A DNA stretch of 18,753 nucleotides from contig NW_020312291.1 of NCBI RefSeq assembly GCF_002999335.1, positions 1 to 18,753 on the forward strand, read 5' to 3'. The position numbers and the translations under genes were made by a program. The notes under the pieces are model-generated. The model did not search any database. It was given only the letters and a program-made list of their open reading frames with translations, and had not been told where the DNA came from. Below, in pieces: positions 9,526-18,753 of this stretch (the first letter of the stretch is position 1; every line of letters begins with the position of its first letter). The DNA comes from Cyclospora cayetanensis (taxonomy: Eukaryota; Apicomplexa; Conoidasida; Eucoccidiorida; Eimeriidae).

Positions 9526-10476
9526 CCCCTTGATTTGGGTGCGTGGCTTGGTCACCTGGGCTCCATGGGGGGCTGATAAACGCATTTTAAGCTTTACTTC
9601 TATACAGGAGCTCAACTAACAGCACTGGCAGTAGAGACACGGCTTTCGTGTCAACAACTGTTTCAAAGAGGCCGTCTAGCACCCCGCTAAGGACTTCCAT
9701 TGGGAGACGCTTAAGCCTCAAGCCGCGCGCTAATTCGATTGGGAAGCTCCTAGATATCCTTCCGAATGGCTCCTTTCACGTTCGCGCTCGGCCCCCTCCG
9801 GCTCTGGCGGGAGGGAGGAAGGACAGAGAGAGCTAGGAGACACACTGCTCGACCCTCTCTGTGCTCCGCGGATTCACAGCTAGCTGCACATAGTATCTAA
9901 CGCAAAGGCGGGCGCCACGTATCCAAATTGCGTTGAGCAGGCTCTACTCCACAGCAAAAGAAATGAAAACAACCACTTAAGTAGTCAATTCTATGCAAAT
10001 AATTGTCCATCAAAGAAAAAACTCGGAGCAGGGAGCGAGTAGGTGTGGCTTAGCCAGCAACAAGCCTGAGGGATCCTGCCTTTTCGTGCCGATTATGATG
10101 GCTCCTTTGGTAGCTCTTTACGCGTGGATGGCCTCCTGTACAGACCACCACGGGATCGAAGTTGGTTCCCCTGAATGCCAAGTACCCCTAGAGGGGTGTC
10201 TCCTATAGGCTTTTTAATGCCCACGCACTCGAGGGTAGCTCCGCAGAAGCTTTTGAGCAAACCTTAGCCTCCGAATTCTCGTGTGGTTTGCGGCTGGCAT
10301 GGGCCTGGTGAGCGCTAGTTACAGGCAACCCTGGCGCCTTTTAGCCAGCACGACGCCGACTGCGTCCAAGCACCCCTCTGCGTCTCTCTACATAGCTATC
10401 AGGGTAGCCTCTTTTTGGCCTTTTTAACCACTTGTGCATACTCGTCCGAAAGCGACTGGAGGCGGCCTTGTGTGGC

Positions 10477-10503
10477 GCTTTTGGTGCTTTTGGTGCTTTT
10501 GTT
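10477..10503. repeat. 9-bp tandem repeat, three copies
   Basis: GCTTTTGGT is repeated twice and followed by GCTTTTGTT. It lies about 240 bp downstream of the ARF-GEF stop, probably in its 3' untranslated region. Confidence 0.8.
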
Positions 10504-10741
10504 TGGAAAAGGAGGACGCTACAACATCGCACGGAAGCAGTCTCAGCAGCACTGCTGACTGACCCCTGCGGCGTCAACAGGACTGCCGCTGCTGCGGCGA
10601 CTTGGTTGCACAGACTGTAGCTACACACGAGGGAGGATCATGGCGTCTGCGCTCAGCAGCAACGTCCAAGAAATCCGCGAGACTAGGCGCGCAATTCTCG
10701 CCAGAAAGACAGAACTGCGCGCTGCGCTGCCCCTGCTGCAG

Positions 10742-13700
10742 CTACCACCCCGTCGGCTTCGGAAGATCCGTGGCTAGCTCCTTCTGCGCAGCTCGACGGG
10801 GAGGCAGCAGACGCAAAGCCGTGAAGCGGTCAGGGAGCAGGCGCGCAAGAAGTGCTTCCAACGTCTTTCGCGACTCCTCCCGCAGCTCCTGATTGGCCAC
10901 ACAAAGGCAGGAGAAGCAGAAAAAAGTCGATGCGCTGCTGCCCCTCTGTTGCCTGTGACTGCGAAGAGTGCTACTCCGACCAAATGAGATGCCCGCTGCC
11001 ACACCCCCTGTGAGTAGAAGCCGCCGCTCAGCGGCTCCTACCGCATGCACTACACCCTCAGCTGGTGACGCGTAGAAGCCTTAGGAGAAGCCGCACATGC
11101 CGCACTGCTTGCGAAGCGCGAGCGAGCAGCTGCAGCGAGGGTCAGAAAGAAGCGACACAGCACCAGCAACGGCAGCAAAACGCGGCTAAAAGGCTCAAAG
11201 CCTCACCCGTGACTCCGCAGCCACCAACTCCAACACCATTCCCAGAACGAGAGAGGCGTTCTCCTCGACTCTGCGCATGCAAGAGAGGCGGCAGGAAAGC
11301 GGCAGAAGAGCATAAGAGTCTGCAGCCCCAGCATGCACGCCGCCGCAGGAAGTGCTGCTGCGCGTGCTGCGCATCGCGCTGCTAAGGAGGCTTCCCCCTG
11401 GGATCCACAGAGTGCAGAAACTTCTGCCCCAGTTGCTGGTGTCGCCATCGCCTACAGACTGTCAGGAAGTTGCGAGACGCCTTGAAGAACTGCAGACGAA
11501 ACGAGGGTTGCAAGGCTGGCTAATGCTCGAGCTCCTTCGGCCTGAGGCAATCCGCAAAAAGCATGCACGGTAGGGAAGCCACTTGGCTGCCTCGTGAAAG
11601 CGCTGTCTGTCGCCCTTCTCCCCGGAGATTCGCGTCGCGAAAGCCGCCAAGCAGCGCGCAGCACAGCAGCAGCGAGCTGGACGCATCCCTCTTGTCGGCT
11701 CGTCGCAGGCAGCCTCACCAGATCTGCCTGTTGCACGGCTCTTAACGCGTCTTGCGCGGCTCGCCCCTTCGCTGCAGGATCGTCCCTGTGCTGCAACTCG
11801 TGATCCCGCGGAGCCTCGGCTAGCTCGCGCAACTCCTGCTCCTTGCGCAGATACTGCGCAATGTGCCAGCGGCAGAAGCGCATGTAGCGGGAGATCGCAA
11901 AGGCGCTGAGGCGAGCCCCTCCACTGGCCGTTGCCGCCTCTGCCGACGCTGAGTCTCCCGCAGAGAGGGGCGGCAGACATTCGCCATCGGCTCGAAGAAG
12001 GCTGTCTGGAGAGTGCTCCGCACGGAGAGCAGCAAGCAACAGAGCTGCGGCAGCAGCGGCTGCCTCCCGCTGCTGCTTCAACAAGCCTGGAAGTTGCTTC
12101 AGCTCCGACATAAAGCCGCAGCGCTGCAGCTTCGCGCGGAGAGAGACCTATGCAGCACGCGAGAGCCAACAGCAAAAACTCCGGAGCATGCAGCAGAAAT
12201 AGCAGCAATAGCAGCAGCAGCAAAGGGAGGAAAAGGCAGACGGAGGCGTCTCAGCTGCAGCACGCGCTTCGGCCCTAACTGGCAGTCATGGCTTACTTGC
12301 TCATTGTACAAAAACGCGAAGAGGAAGGACCCCTCGAAACAGCAGAGCAAAAGCCGCAGAGCCTCTAACGGCATGGGCAAGAGATTCACGACTTCCTTCT
12401 GAGCAACACGCAACGCACCCTACGACGCCACCGTACGCGGCAAACAAAGCAGCAAAAAAGAGGCAAACAAAGCGGCAATCAAAGCAGCAAAAAAGACGTC
12501 AAACAAGACGGCAATCAAAGCAGCAAACAAAGCGGCAAAAAAGAGGCAAACAAAGCGGCAAAAAGGACGGCAATAAAAGCGGCCAAAAAAAGGTCAAAAT
12601 ACGTCGGCAAGCAGCGAAAGAGCAGCAGAAAGCGGCAAAAAGGCGGCAAAATGCTCTTCTTTCGGAGGCTTTTTCTCCGCTTTGGCCGCCTTTTACACAC
12701 AAGTACGCTAACCTGGAGCACGTCGATCAGCAGAAGCTGAGCCACGCATCGCGTGGCTACGTCTTGAGGGTCGAAGGGTAGCTTGGCAAGGTTATCGAAG
12801 GGGCTTCCCGAAGCATGCATCGCCTTACTGGAAGCGCTACTACTGCAAACCGACTCTGGAAGGCAACGCAGCAGCAGCTGCCTGTCCTCAAGCGGCAGCG
12901 GATCTCCTGCTGAGGCTACATCGGTGCATGCAGAGGCTTCCTCGTACAGCAACCCCTCCAGCACTGCGTTGGAGACGTGAGCTTCAGCGTCTCTGTCTGC
13001 TCTCGTCGGCTGCTGCTGCAAGTCGTGTTGCTGCTGCGAGTTGCTCCAAGGAAAGCGCTCGAAATACAAACCGAAAGAAAGTCGGAGAGCTTCTGGAGGC
13101 ACTGCGGCGCGCGCGAGGAGCGCTCGAGGGGCCGTCTGGTTAAAGGCATCCTGAGAAGCACAAAATACGGCGAGCAGGAAAGCAACAGCGCGGCTGGAGA
13201 GAGAGACAGCCTGTTCGCTGTGAAGAGGAGGCGGCAGCAAAAGGAGCAAAAGGAGCACTTTCCACAAAGCAAGATAGCGAGAGACAGGTAGATAGTGAGA
13301 TAGAGAGAGAGAGGGAGAGAGATAGAGAGAGAAATAGATAGAGAGAGAGGGAGAGAGATAGAGATAGAAATAGATAGAGAGAGAGGGAGAGAGATAGAGA
13401 TAGATAGAGAGAGACAGACAGACAAAGAGAGACAGATAGACAGACAGAAAGAAAGACAGAGACACACACCGTCGCTTCCTTGCGAGCAGAGGGCGTTCCG
13501 CTATGAACTGCCCAGTGCAACTGCAGACAGCCGACAGCTGATGCATCCTACCCTAATCGTTTGAACCAAGACAGCTGTCTGGTGTCGAGAGCAGCAGCTC
13601 TGAGAGGGCAGCAGACTTACCGCAACAGCTCCAATGACGGCAGACCACTCCGCATTTTCTACTGGCTGTTGCTTCAGCAGAGGACGTTTGAAGAGGGAGC

Positions 13701-16700
13701 GCAGCAGACGTCGAAAAGCCTCAGCACTTAGACGAGCACCAATCTCCGTTGGAGGATCGTTGAACCCTCCGAGCTGCAGCAGAAGAATCACCGCATGGAA
13801 AGAGCAGCATTGGTAGCAGCAACAGCAGCATGTGGCAAGAGGAGTATGCGGCAGCAGTAGCAGTAGTAGCATGCGGCAAAAGGAGTATGCGGAAACAGCA
13901 GCAGCAGCAGCAGTAGTAGGAGTATGCGGTAGCAGTAGCAGTAGCATTGGCAGCATTAGTAGCAGCATTGGCAGCATTAGTAGCAGCATTAGTAGCAGCA
14001 GCAGCAGCAGCAGCGAGGGTTGCGTTTGTCAACAAGTACTTTTCGGCGTCGCCGATAGGACGTGCAGCCCAGCAGACATCACGTGAACACAAAAAGCGAG
14101 CAGAAAAAAAGGTTTGTCTTCCATTAGACAACACGAGACGTGTGAAAGGCACAGTCGATCGGTTGACACAGAGGACAGGAAGCATGCAGACTAAGGGGGT
14201 CGTATACGTATAGATATATAGACATACATATATATATGTATGTAGATATGCATATAGATATACATATATATATATATATGGATATACATATATATATATC
14301 TATATATATATAGATATATATCTATATATAGATATATATATATAGATGCACATATACACATGGATATATTGATATGTAGATGTGCATATACATGCAAAAA
14401 AAGTTGAAAGCCACCTTCGCACTGGAGAGAAAGAAAGCCGCGGAAAAAGAGCAGTGAGGGAGGCAGTGAGGGAAAGCTCCTGCGTGTGTGCGACACTGGT
14501 TGGAAGTATTTCCTTGCGAGGCACAGGCGAGGAGGATGCGTGGAAGAAGACTCCTACCACGAGCGCCACAAAGGGCCTGAGGAGATGCCGCAAGAAGGCA
14601 AAATGCGTGACAAGCAATACACCTAAAGCCTTTAAGGCTAGCCAGCAACTATTTGCTGCCGCTTCTGCTGAATCCAGTCTTGGCAAGGGGGTTTCCCAGA
14701 CGCTGCTAGCCTCGCATTCCTCTGTCTCTCCTTCCTTTCGAGGAGCAGCGAACAGCGAGGCAGCCGTGACGTTTTTGAGTCGCTCAGGCGGCTGCTGCAG
14801 TTGCTGCTGCTGCTGCTGCTGCTTGCAGCTGTGGAGATCAAAGAAGAGATCCTCGAAGACAGGGAAGAGGGCACCCTTCAGCACAATCTGCCACAGTTCT
14901 AGGGAGGGCGGAGGTTCTTCGTGGACGTGTCTGGTGGAAAGCAGCCTTGGCTGCTGCAGCTGCTGCTGTTGTGGGTTGGCGGTTTTGCGCCGCGCGTCAG
15001 TCGCTTCCTGCGCTGTTGCTTTCGGAGCGAAGCTCGCTGAGGCTGACACTGCAAGCAGAGCGCCGTGGTGCTGCAGCAAGCGGAAGAGCGCGGCAAGGGC
15101 AGTCTCTCGTCTCCCCGCGAGGCTTTCCGGAGCAGGCATCTTGCTGCTCGCCTCCGAGGAGAAGCGTGTCTCTGGGAGCAGTGTCTTTTTGCCAGCGGCT
15201 TCTGGCACGCGTGGTGGCATGCGAGCTGTCTCCGCATGCTGCTGCTGCGTTTGTAGTGGCGCAGTGTCTTGGCTGCTGCGAGGCGTTGCAGCGAGGAGAG
15301 AAGCTTTCCGCATCACAGCACGGCTTTGCGGAGTCTCACGCGAGGATCTTGCCGCTGCAGCTGCCGCTGCAGCAGCGACAGCGACGGGAGGGCGAGAAAG
15401 CGCAGCTGTTTCTCCCGCTACTCCAAAGCCGCCCGCTGCACCTCCTCCGCAACGACATGCGAGCTGCCCAAGAGCCAAGAGGATCGCAACGAAGGCTGAA
15501 AAGTTAAACGGCCTCGCAGCTGCGTTCGCTGGTGTGGTGGGGTGTGGGAAGGCTGCAAGACTGCTCTTCTCGGAGGCTGAAGCGCGTTGTTTGTGGAGCA
15601 GAAAGGCTGCACTCGCTTCCTCGTTGCCGCCACTTCCTGTTGCTGCTGGTGCTGCTGCCTCGTCGACAGCTTGGGAGCCGTTGTTGCTTTTCTCTTCCTG
15701 CTGCGGCTGCTGCTGCGGCTGCTCCCGCAGATCAGAGGACGCTTCGATGAGTGCCAGCGCAGTGTCTTCGAGCTTGTGAATGGCGTCCGTCGCTAGATGC
15801 GCGTCGAAGGGGTTCGCTGCTATGAGGGAGAGAGTCGACACGGCGTGCGAGATGTCTTCCCCCACCAGCGCGGGGAGGTAGCCGCTGAGGGAGTCGACCA
15901 AAATCGAGAATACCAGCGAGAGCCGCTGTTTTAGCTGCTCGCGAACCGCTGCTGCTCCTGCTGCTGCTCCTGCTGTCTCCTCTTCCTCCTCAGGCAAGCT
16001 TCCACCCAAGGTGCTGGCGTCTCTGCTGCCAGCCGCTTTGGAAACAATGTCTGTGGCTGCGGCATGCAGACAGAGGAGCACCACTCGCCATCCAGATTGG
16101 ATCTGCTTGCCGCGGGAGGCAATGAGGTGCTTGAGGATATCTAGAACATACTCCTTCACGGCTTCTTGGCTGCCTGGGTTGCCGATCACCGTGAGAAACG
16201 GCAGCAAAAACTCCTCTCGAAAGTGGAAGAGCGCGCGCTCGCGTTTCCTCTGGCTCAGGAATTTTGCGGCCAGCTGTCGAAGAGCATCCAAAGCGCAGAG
16301 GCGAACATACACCGAGGGATGCAGACATGCGAACGCAAAGTGATCGCGCAACGAACTCCATATTCTAGCCCACGTGAAGTAGACGCGGTTCATGTTGTAG
16401 TCTGTGACTTCCACGAGCTTCTGGAGCGAGAAGATCCGGGGAGGCTTCTCTTGGTGCAGCTCGATCGACGAGACTTGCTGCAGCGCCGTCACGAAGGAAA
16501 CTATCGCCGAGCCGCTCAGGTGTATCGACCGAATGAAGAGCATGTCGATGCATGTCAAATCCACCTCGCTCTCCACCAGTGCCACGTTTTCCGAGAGGAG
16601 GTGGCCGTTCACGCCTCCAAGGAGAGTGGCGCCACACGCAGAGTCCACCTCGCGTTTCTCGCGAAGCGGCAGGGGGGGGGGAGGAGCCGCTCCCCACAAT

Positions 16701-17947
16701 CCGACTGCCGTTTCGCCAGGAGGAGCCTTCTTCGCATGCAGCTGCTGAGCGATCCGTTGTTGGTCGGGGGGGAAGTAATTGCGATCCTGGAGAGCGGCAC
16801 GTTCTTGGTGGTGGTGCTGCTGCTGCACTTTCGCTTCATCTGTGAGACAGCCGCGCACTGAGGAGGCGGAGGAGCCACTCGTGGAGGCTTTCGCAGACTG
16901 CAACTTGGGAGCTTTGTGGCGCTTCTCTTCTTTCCCCTGCGCATGCGCTTCCGAGGCTTTCAAGTACTGACAATGAAGCGTCTGCAGCAGATCCAGCTGC
17001 GACACAAGAAGGAGCACTTCCTTCCACGCCGACTCGAAAGCCTCCCCCTCCTCCAGAGCCGTGAGCAGCAGCAGCTGCGCTGCATGCGCACGCCAGCGCT
17101 GCAAAGGGATCTCACTCGCGCGATCAAGCGAAGAGAGACGACGCAGCGTCATAGCCGTCTGGTCTCGGCAGCGCCGCTGCCGTTCGCGACAGCAAAGAGA
17201 CAACAACGCTTCCATCCCCCCAAGCGCCTTCTCGACGGCTGCCTCCGCAGGAGGAGATGCGGAATCGCTCAGAACGTCGGAAAACGCCTGCAGGAGGGGG
17301 AAGCCACTCGCATCCAAAAAGAAGTGAATGAGATCCGCCATTTCCTCCTCAGACAGCGGCGTGCATGGAGGACGCTGCTGCCGCTGCTGCTGCTGCCGCA
17401 GCAGCTCCTGCTGCCCCTTCAGACACCCCCTGGGAGCACTAGCCTGCTCGCCAGTGGCTGGCGAGGATATCCCTCTGCGTTCTCCGCTGGAGCCTCTCCC
17501 GCGTGCATGTCTCGCAGCATAGTACCGCTCGTTCTCTTCCTCTAGCACCCATTCTTCCTTCGCCACGTGGTCATAGAGTGCCTCAAGAAACGGCTTGGGC
17601 AAATCCTTACCCCCGTTGATTCCCCTGTTATTCTTGACGAACTCCTCTTTCGTCATTTTTTGATGCGGCTTCACTTCTTTGGAGTGCAAATCGGTGTGCA
17701 ACATGATAAGCGAGAACGCCAGGATGTAGCAGCAGTCCGCTGATTCCAACACGCAAGACGTTGCCACCTCCTCTCCCTGCAAGCGCCGCTGCTGCTGCTC
17801 CTGCTGAGACTCTTGAGGACTGCCAGGCTGATTATCCAGGAAAAAGCGTTCCGCAAACTTCTCGAGAATGCGATCAATCTTCTGAGCCTCCCCCGGCAGA
17901 CGAAACAGTCGCAAAAACTCCCTCAGCGCCACATCCAGAGGACGACC
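10742..17947 (-). CDS. BIG/Sec7p-type ARF guanine-nucleotide exchange factor (5' partial)
   Basis: Seven phase-consistent exons: 17947-14558, 13773-13621, 13150-12713, 12398-12297, 12123-11456, 11270-11207 and 10888-10742, giving 1653 residues to a TAG. The first visible exon starts inside the Sec7 domain: LDVALREFL, then FRLPGEAQ with the catalytic glutamate at 17890-17888, [24 protein letters not shown] and [12 protein letters not shown]. Low-complexity Gln/Ala/Ser segments follow, then the HDS region at about 16570-16070 ([50 protein letters not shown]), which is typical of BIG1/BIG2 and yeast Sec7p rather than of GBF1 or the small ARNO type. Later exons add C-terminal helical repeats, including [22 protein letters not shown] and LVAAESR-ELREES. 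The protein should load GTP on ARF1-class GTPases at the trans-Golgi. The N-terminal DCB/HUS part and the first half of Sec7 lie beyond the right edge. Confidence 0.9.
10889..12296 (-). other. Three short 3' introns of the ARF-GEF gene
   Basis: The introns are 12296-12124 (GTAAGC...GCTGCAG, phase 0), 11455-11271 (GTAGGC...GCGCAG, phase 2) and 11206-10889 (GTGAGG...CCAATCAG, phase 0). They frame a 64-bp micro-exon at 11270-11207, which encodes [20 protein letters not shown] plus Arg. The phase-2 junction builds a Leu codon, giving LPDSL-VEENAS, and the last junction gives ESR-ELREES, both matching the end of BIG-family proteins. The span given includes the exons between. Confidence 0.8.
12399..12712 (-). 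other. Intron of the ARF-GEF gene with degenerate AAAGCGGCA repeat
   Basis: Donor CTCCAG|GTTAGC and acceptor GTTGCTCAG|AAGGAA, phase 0, 314 bp. An alternative in-frame acceptor, GTCGTAG|GGT at about 12419, would add seven residues. Much of the intron, about 12438-12655, is a degenerate repeat on the plus strand. Confidence 0.7.
12438..12655. repeat. Degenerate repeat of 9-12 bp (CAAACAAAGCGG type)
   Basis: Units such as CAAACAAAGC, GGCAATCAAAGC, AGCAAAAAAGA and GGCAAAAAGG alternate for over 200 bp. The variation is too great for a single consensus. It is intronic. Confidence 0.75.
13151..13620 (-). other. Intron of the ARF-GEF gene with GA/GATA tract
   Basis: Donor GTTGCG|GTAAGT is a perfect consensus, and acceptor TTTTGTGCTTCTCAG|GAT is strong. 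It is phase 0 and 470 bp long. A GAGA/GATA/GACA tract fills about 13268-13466 and reads as Ser/Leu/Tyr-rich open frames on the minus strand, which are artefacts. Confidence 0.8.
13268..13466. repeat. GA/GATA/GACA microsatellite
   Basis: Uninterrupted GAGA with interspersed GATA, AAATA and GACA units. A longer unit starting GATAGAGAGAGAGGGAGAGA recurs about three times. It is intronic. Confidence 0.9.
13815..14020. repeat. Compound AGC/AGT/CATTGG triplet repeat
   Basis: Plus-strand (AGC)n and (AGT)n runs alternate with longer units such as AGCATTGGCAGCATTAGT and GGCAAAAGGAGTATGCGG. All are intronic. The triplet content resembles the gene's coding Gln/Ala runs, so gene finders may extend exons into it. 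Confidence 0.8.
14205..14396. repeat. TATA/GATA microsatellite with hairpin-prone core
   Basis: Nearly pure TATATA, GATATA and CATATA units. The part at about 14290-14345 is largely self-complementary and could form a hairpin or cruciform. It lies inside an intron of the ARF-GEF gene. Confidence 0.85.
14788..14826 (-). repeat. CAG tract encoding a poly-Gln run in the ARF-GEF
   Basis: On the coding strand, CAG codons give a seven-residue Gln run and then LQQPP. Other single-residue-rich stretches of the same exon are an Ala run at about 15345-15390, an Ala/Gly stretch at about 15945-15980 and Gln/Arg stretches near 17375-17415. Such amino-acid runs are a known hallmark of Eimeria proteins. 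Confidence 0.8.
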
Positions 17948-18183
17948 CTATTGGAAGAGCAGCAGAGGCGCAGGAGGCGTAGAAGGAGTCAAAGAGAGGA
18001 CGAGAAGGAGGAAGGGGGAAATGCGGCATGGTGAGAAGCGAAGCTAAAGGAACGACGTAAACACGCACGAAATGCAGAAAGGCAAAACAACACACGAGAG
18101 ACGATCGGCGTAAACGCGGAGCACAGCACTCCAAAAAACGCATACCCCCACATACAACACAGCGCAGAAAGAAAGCAATCAGC

Positions 18184-18263
18184 AGACATACCTACATATA
18201 TACACATACATCTATATGTACATATGCATCTATATATAAATATACATCTATATACAAATATTG
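18184..18263. repeat. TATA/CATA microsatellite
   Basis: ACATACATATATACACATAC-type units, in the presumed intron upstream of the visible Sec7 exon. Confidence 0.8.
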
Positions 18264-18530
18264 CATTCTCTAGACACTTGTTTGAGAGGCACGAGAGCGA
18301 GGAAGCATACGGCATTCGTTTTCCGTAAGAGGAACGCTTCTTTCCCCCCTTATGTTAGACTGAAGACACTAGCTACTACAGCCAACAGCCACTTCTCCAG
18401 ATATGCCCCTGCTAAAGAAGCTCTGCCTGCTATACGAAGTGCTGCAGCGTCACACAGACTGTTCGGCAGTCTGTGCGAAAAGCGATTTAAAAGGAAGCGA
18501 ACAAAGCAGCCCACACCCAGCCAAGGAAGC

Positions 18531-18753
18531 CCTCTAAGCCTTCTTTCTCCCTCCCTGCTGCCTCTAAGCCTTAACTCTCCCTCCCCGCTGCCTCTAAGCC
18601 TTCTTTCTCCCTCCCCGCTGCCTCTCAGCCTTCTTTCTCCCTCCCCGCTGCCTCTCAGCCTTCTTTCTCCCTCCCCGCTGCCTCTCAGCCTTCTTTCTCC
18701 CTCCCCGCTGCCTCTCAGCCTTCTTTCTCCCTCCCCGCTGCCTCTCAGCCTTC
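18531..18753. repeat. 30-bp minisatellite, at least 7.4 copies, running off the window
   Basis: The unit begins CCTCTCAGCCTTCTTTCTCC and ends CTCCCCGCTG. Copies start at 18531, 18561, 18591, 18621, 18651, 18681, 18711 and 18741 in exact register. The first three carry CCTCTAAGCC instead of CCTCTCAGCC, the first also has CCCTGCTG, and the second has TTAACTCTCC. The later copies are identical, so the array is most homogeneous toward the window edge. Confidence 0.97.

Larger units (their letters stand above)
8797..10741. other. Spacer between the QCR9-like gene and the 3' end of the BIG-type ARF-GEF gene
   Basis: This 1.9-kb stretch should hold the QCR9-like promoter and the 3' untranslated end of the ARF-GEF gene. 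Stops are frequent in all frames and no family is recognisable. It contains the 59-bp tandem duplication at 9409-9525, a three-fold 9-bp repeat at 10477-10503, and a 52-codon plus-strand ORF at 8855-9013. Confidence 0.5.
13774..14557 (-). other. Intron of the ARF-GEF gene (after the large exon), repeat-filled
   Basis: Donor CTCGTG|GTAGGAG and acceptor TTCTGCTGCAG|CTCGGAGGG, phase 0. Joining gives [13 protein letters not shown], which continues the BIG-type C-terminal helical repeat. The large frame stays open past the donor into AT microsatellite sequence, but those codons encode Tyr/Ile repeats and are not protein-like. The intron holds AT repeats at about 14205-14396 and CTG/AGC clusters at about 13815-14020. 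Confidence 0.7.
17948..18753 (-). other. Upstream flank of the visible Sec7 exon: intron with AT repeat and minisatellite
   Basis: The exon at 17947 is preceded by GCTCTTCCAATAG, a usable acceptor, so the sequence to the right is intron at least at first. I found no exon matching the first half of a Sec7 domain. AT/CA microsatellite sequence lies at about 18184-18263, and a minus-strand frame is open from the right edge down to a TAA at about 18347, through the minisatellite. Confidence 0.6.

Noticed and set aside
5137..10741. Transposable element or retroelement in the long spacers.
   Set aside because: No reverse transcriptase, integrase or transposase motif, no long terminal or inverted repeats, and only one short tandem duplication.
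10640..11573. Plus-strand open stretches, including an ATG-led 45-residue peptide at 10640 and a Leu/Arg-rich frame ending near 11573, suggesting a gene antisense to the ARF-GEF 3' end.
   Set aside because: The minus strand gives a full chain of spliced exons with family-specific matches (LPDSL-VEENAS, ESR-ELREES) over the same bases. The plus frames are broken by stops with no sensible introns and mirror the GC-rich codons of the real gene.
12916..13546. Long minus-strand frames rich in Ser, Leu and Tyr across 13268-13466, resembling a repetitive membrane protein.
   Set aside because: They are translations of the GA/GATA microsatellite, which lies between a perfect GTAAGT donor and a strong TTCTCAG acceptor. 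Removing it restores the ARF-GEF frame.
14205..14557. Continuation of the large ARF-GEF frame past 14558 into Tyr/Ile-rich sequence.
   Set aside because: The tail encodes only AT microsatellite. The GTAGGA donor at 14557 joins in phase to an exon continuing the BIG-type repeat.
18347..18530. Possible exon with the first half of the Sec7 domain, from the open minus-strand frame (contains GAYLEKWLLAVVASVF).
   Set aside because: Only a vague likeness to the Sec7 GEYL motif. The spacing to the Phe-Asp-Phe segment is wrong and there is no clear donor to join it to the exon at 17947.

Overview
The window looks like nuclear DNA of an apicomplexan, most likely an eimeriid coccidian (Eimeria or Cyclospora type). 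The reasons are: genes split by many short introns; CAG/CTG-rich coding sequence that yields Gln, Ala and Ser runs; introns filled with simple repeats; and protein families typical of these parasites. The organism is an inference, since no sequence search was possible.

Three multi-exon genes can be reconstructed, all on the minus strand. I built each by joining exons at GT-AG (once GC-AG) sites with matching phases and checking that the joined protein follows its family.

(1) 5136 down to 592, running off the left edge: a chromatin-remodelling ATPase with three N-terminal PHD fingers followed by an ISWI/SNF2-type motor. Seven exons are visible, about 678 residues; the second helicase lobe and any HAND/SANT/SLIDE part lie outside the window.

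(2) 8796 down to 7936: a compact three-exon gene inside what first looks like an empty stretch. It encodes a 125-residue protein whose second half matches QCR9, a small membrane subunit of mitochondrial complex III.

(3) 17947 down to 10742, entering from the right edge: a large BIG/Sec7p-type ARF guanine-nucleotide exchange factor. Seven exons and 1653 residues are visible, including the catalytic-glutamate half of the Sec7 domain, the HDS region and the true C-terminus.

Between the genes lie two spacers (5137-7935 and 8797-10741) with no convincing full gene. They hold an exact 59-bp tandem duplication, one short reading frame that may be broken by a single base, and one short ORF with a signal-peptide-like start. 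Introns carry AT, GA, CA, CTG and longer-period repeats. A 30-bp minisatellite with at least 7.4 copies runs off the right edge.

The three genes serve unrelated housekeeping roles (chromatin, respiration, Golgi traffic), and nothing suggests an operon-like system or a mobile element. I found no clearly novel multi-gene system. The points most worth a second look are the easily missed QCR9 gene and its N-terminal extension, the PHD2 finger split by a GC-AG intron, and the changed brefeldin-related residue and Q-rich insertion in the Sec7 domain.
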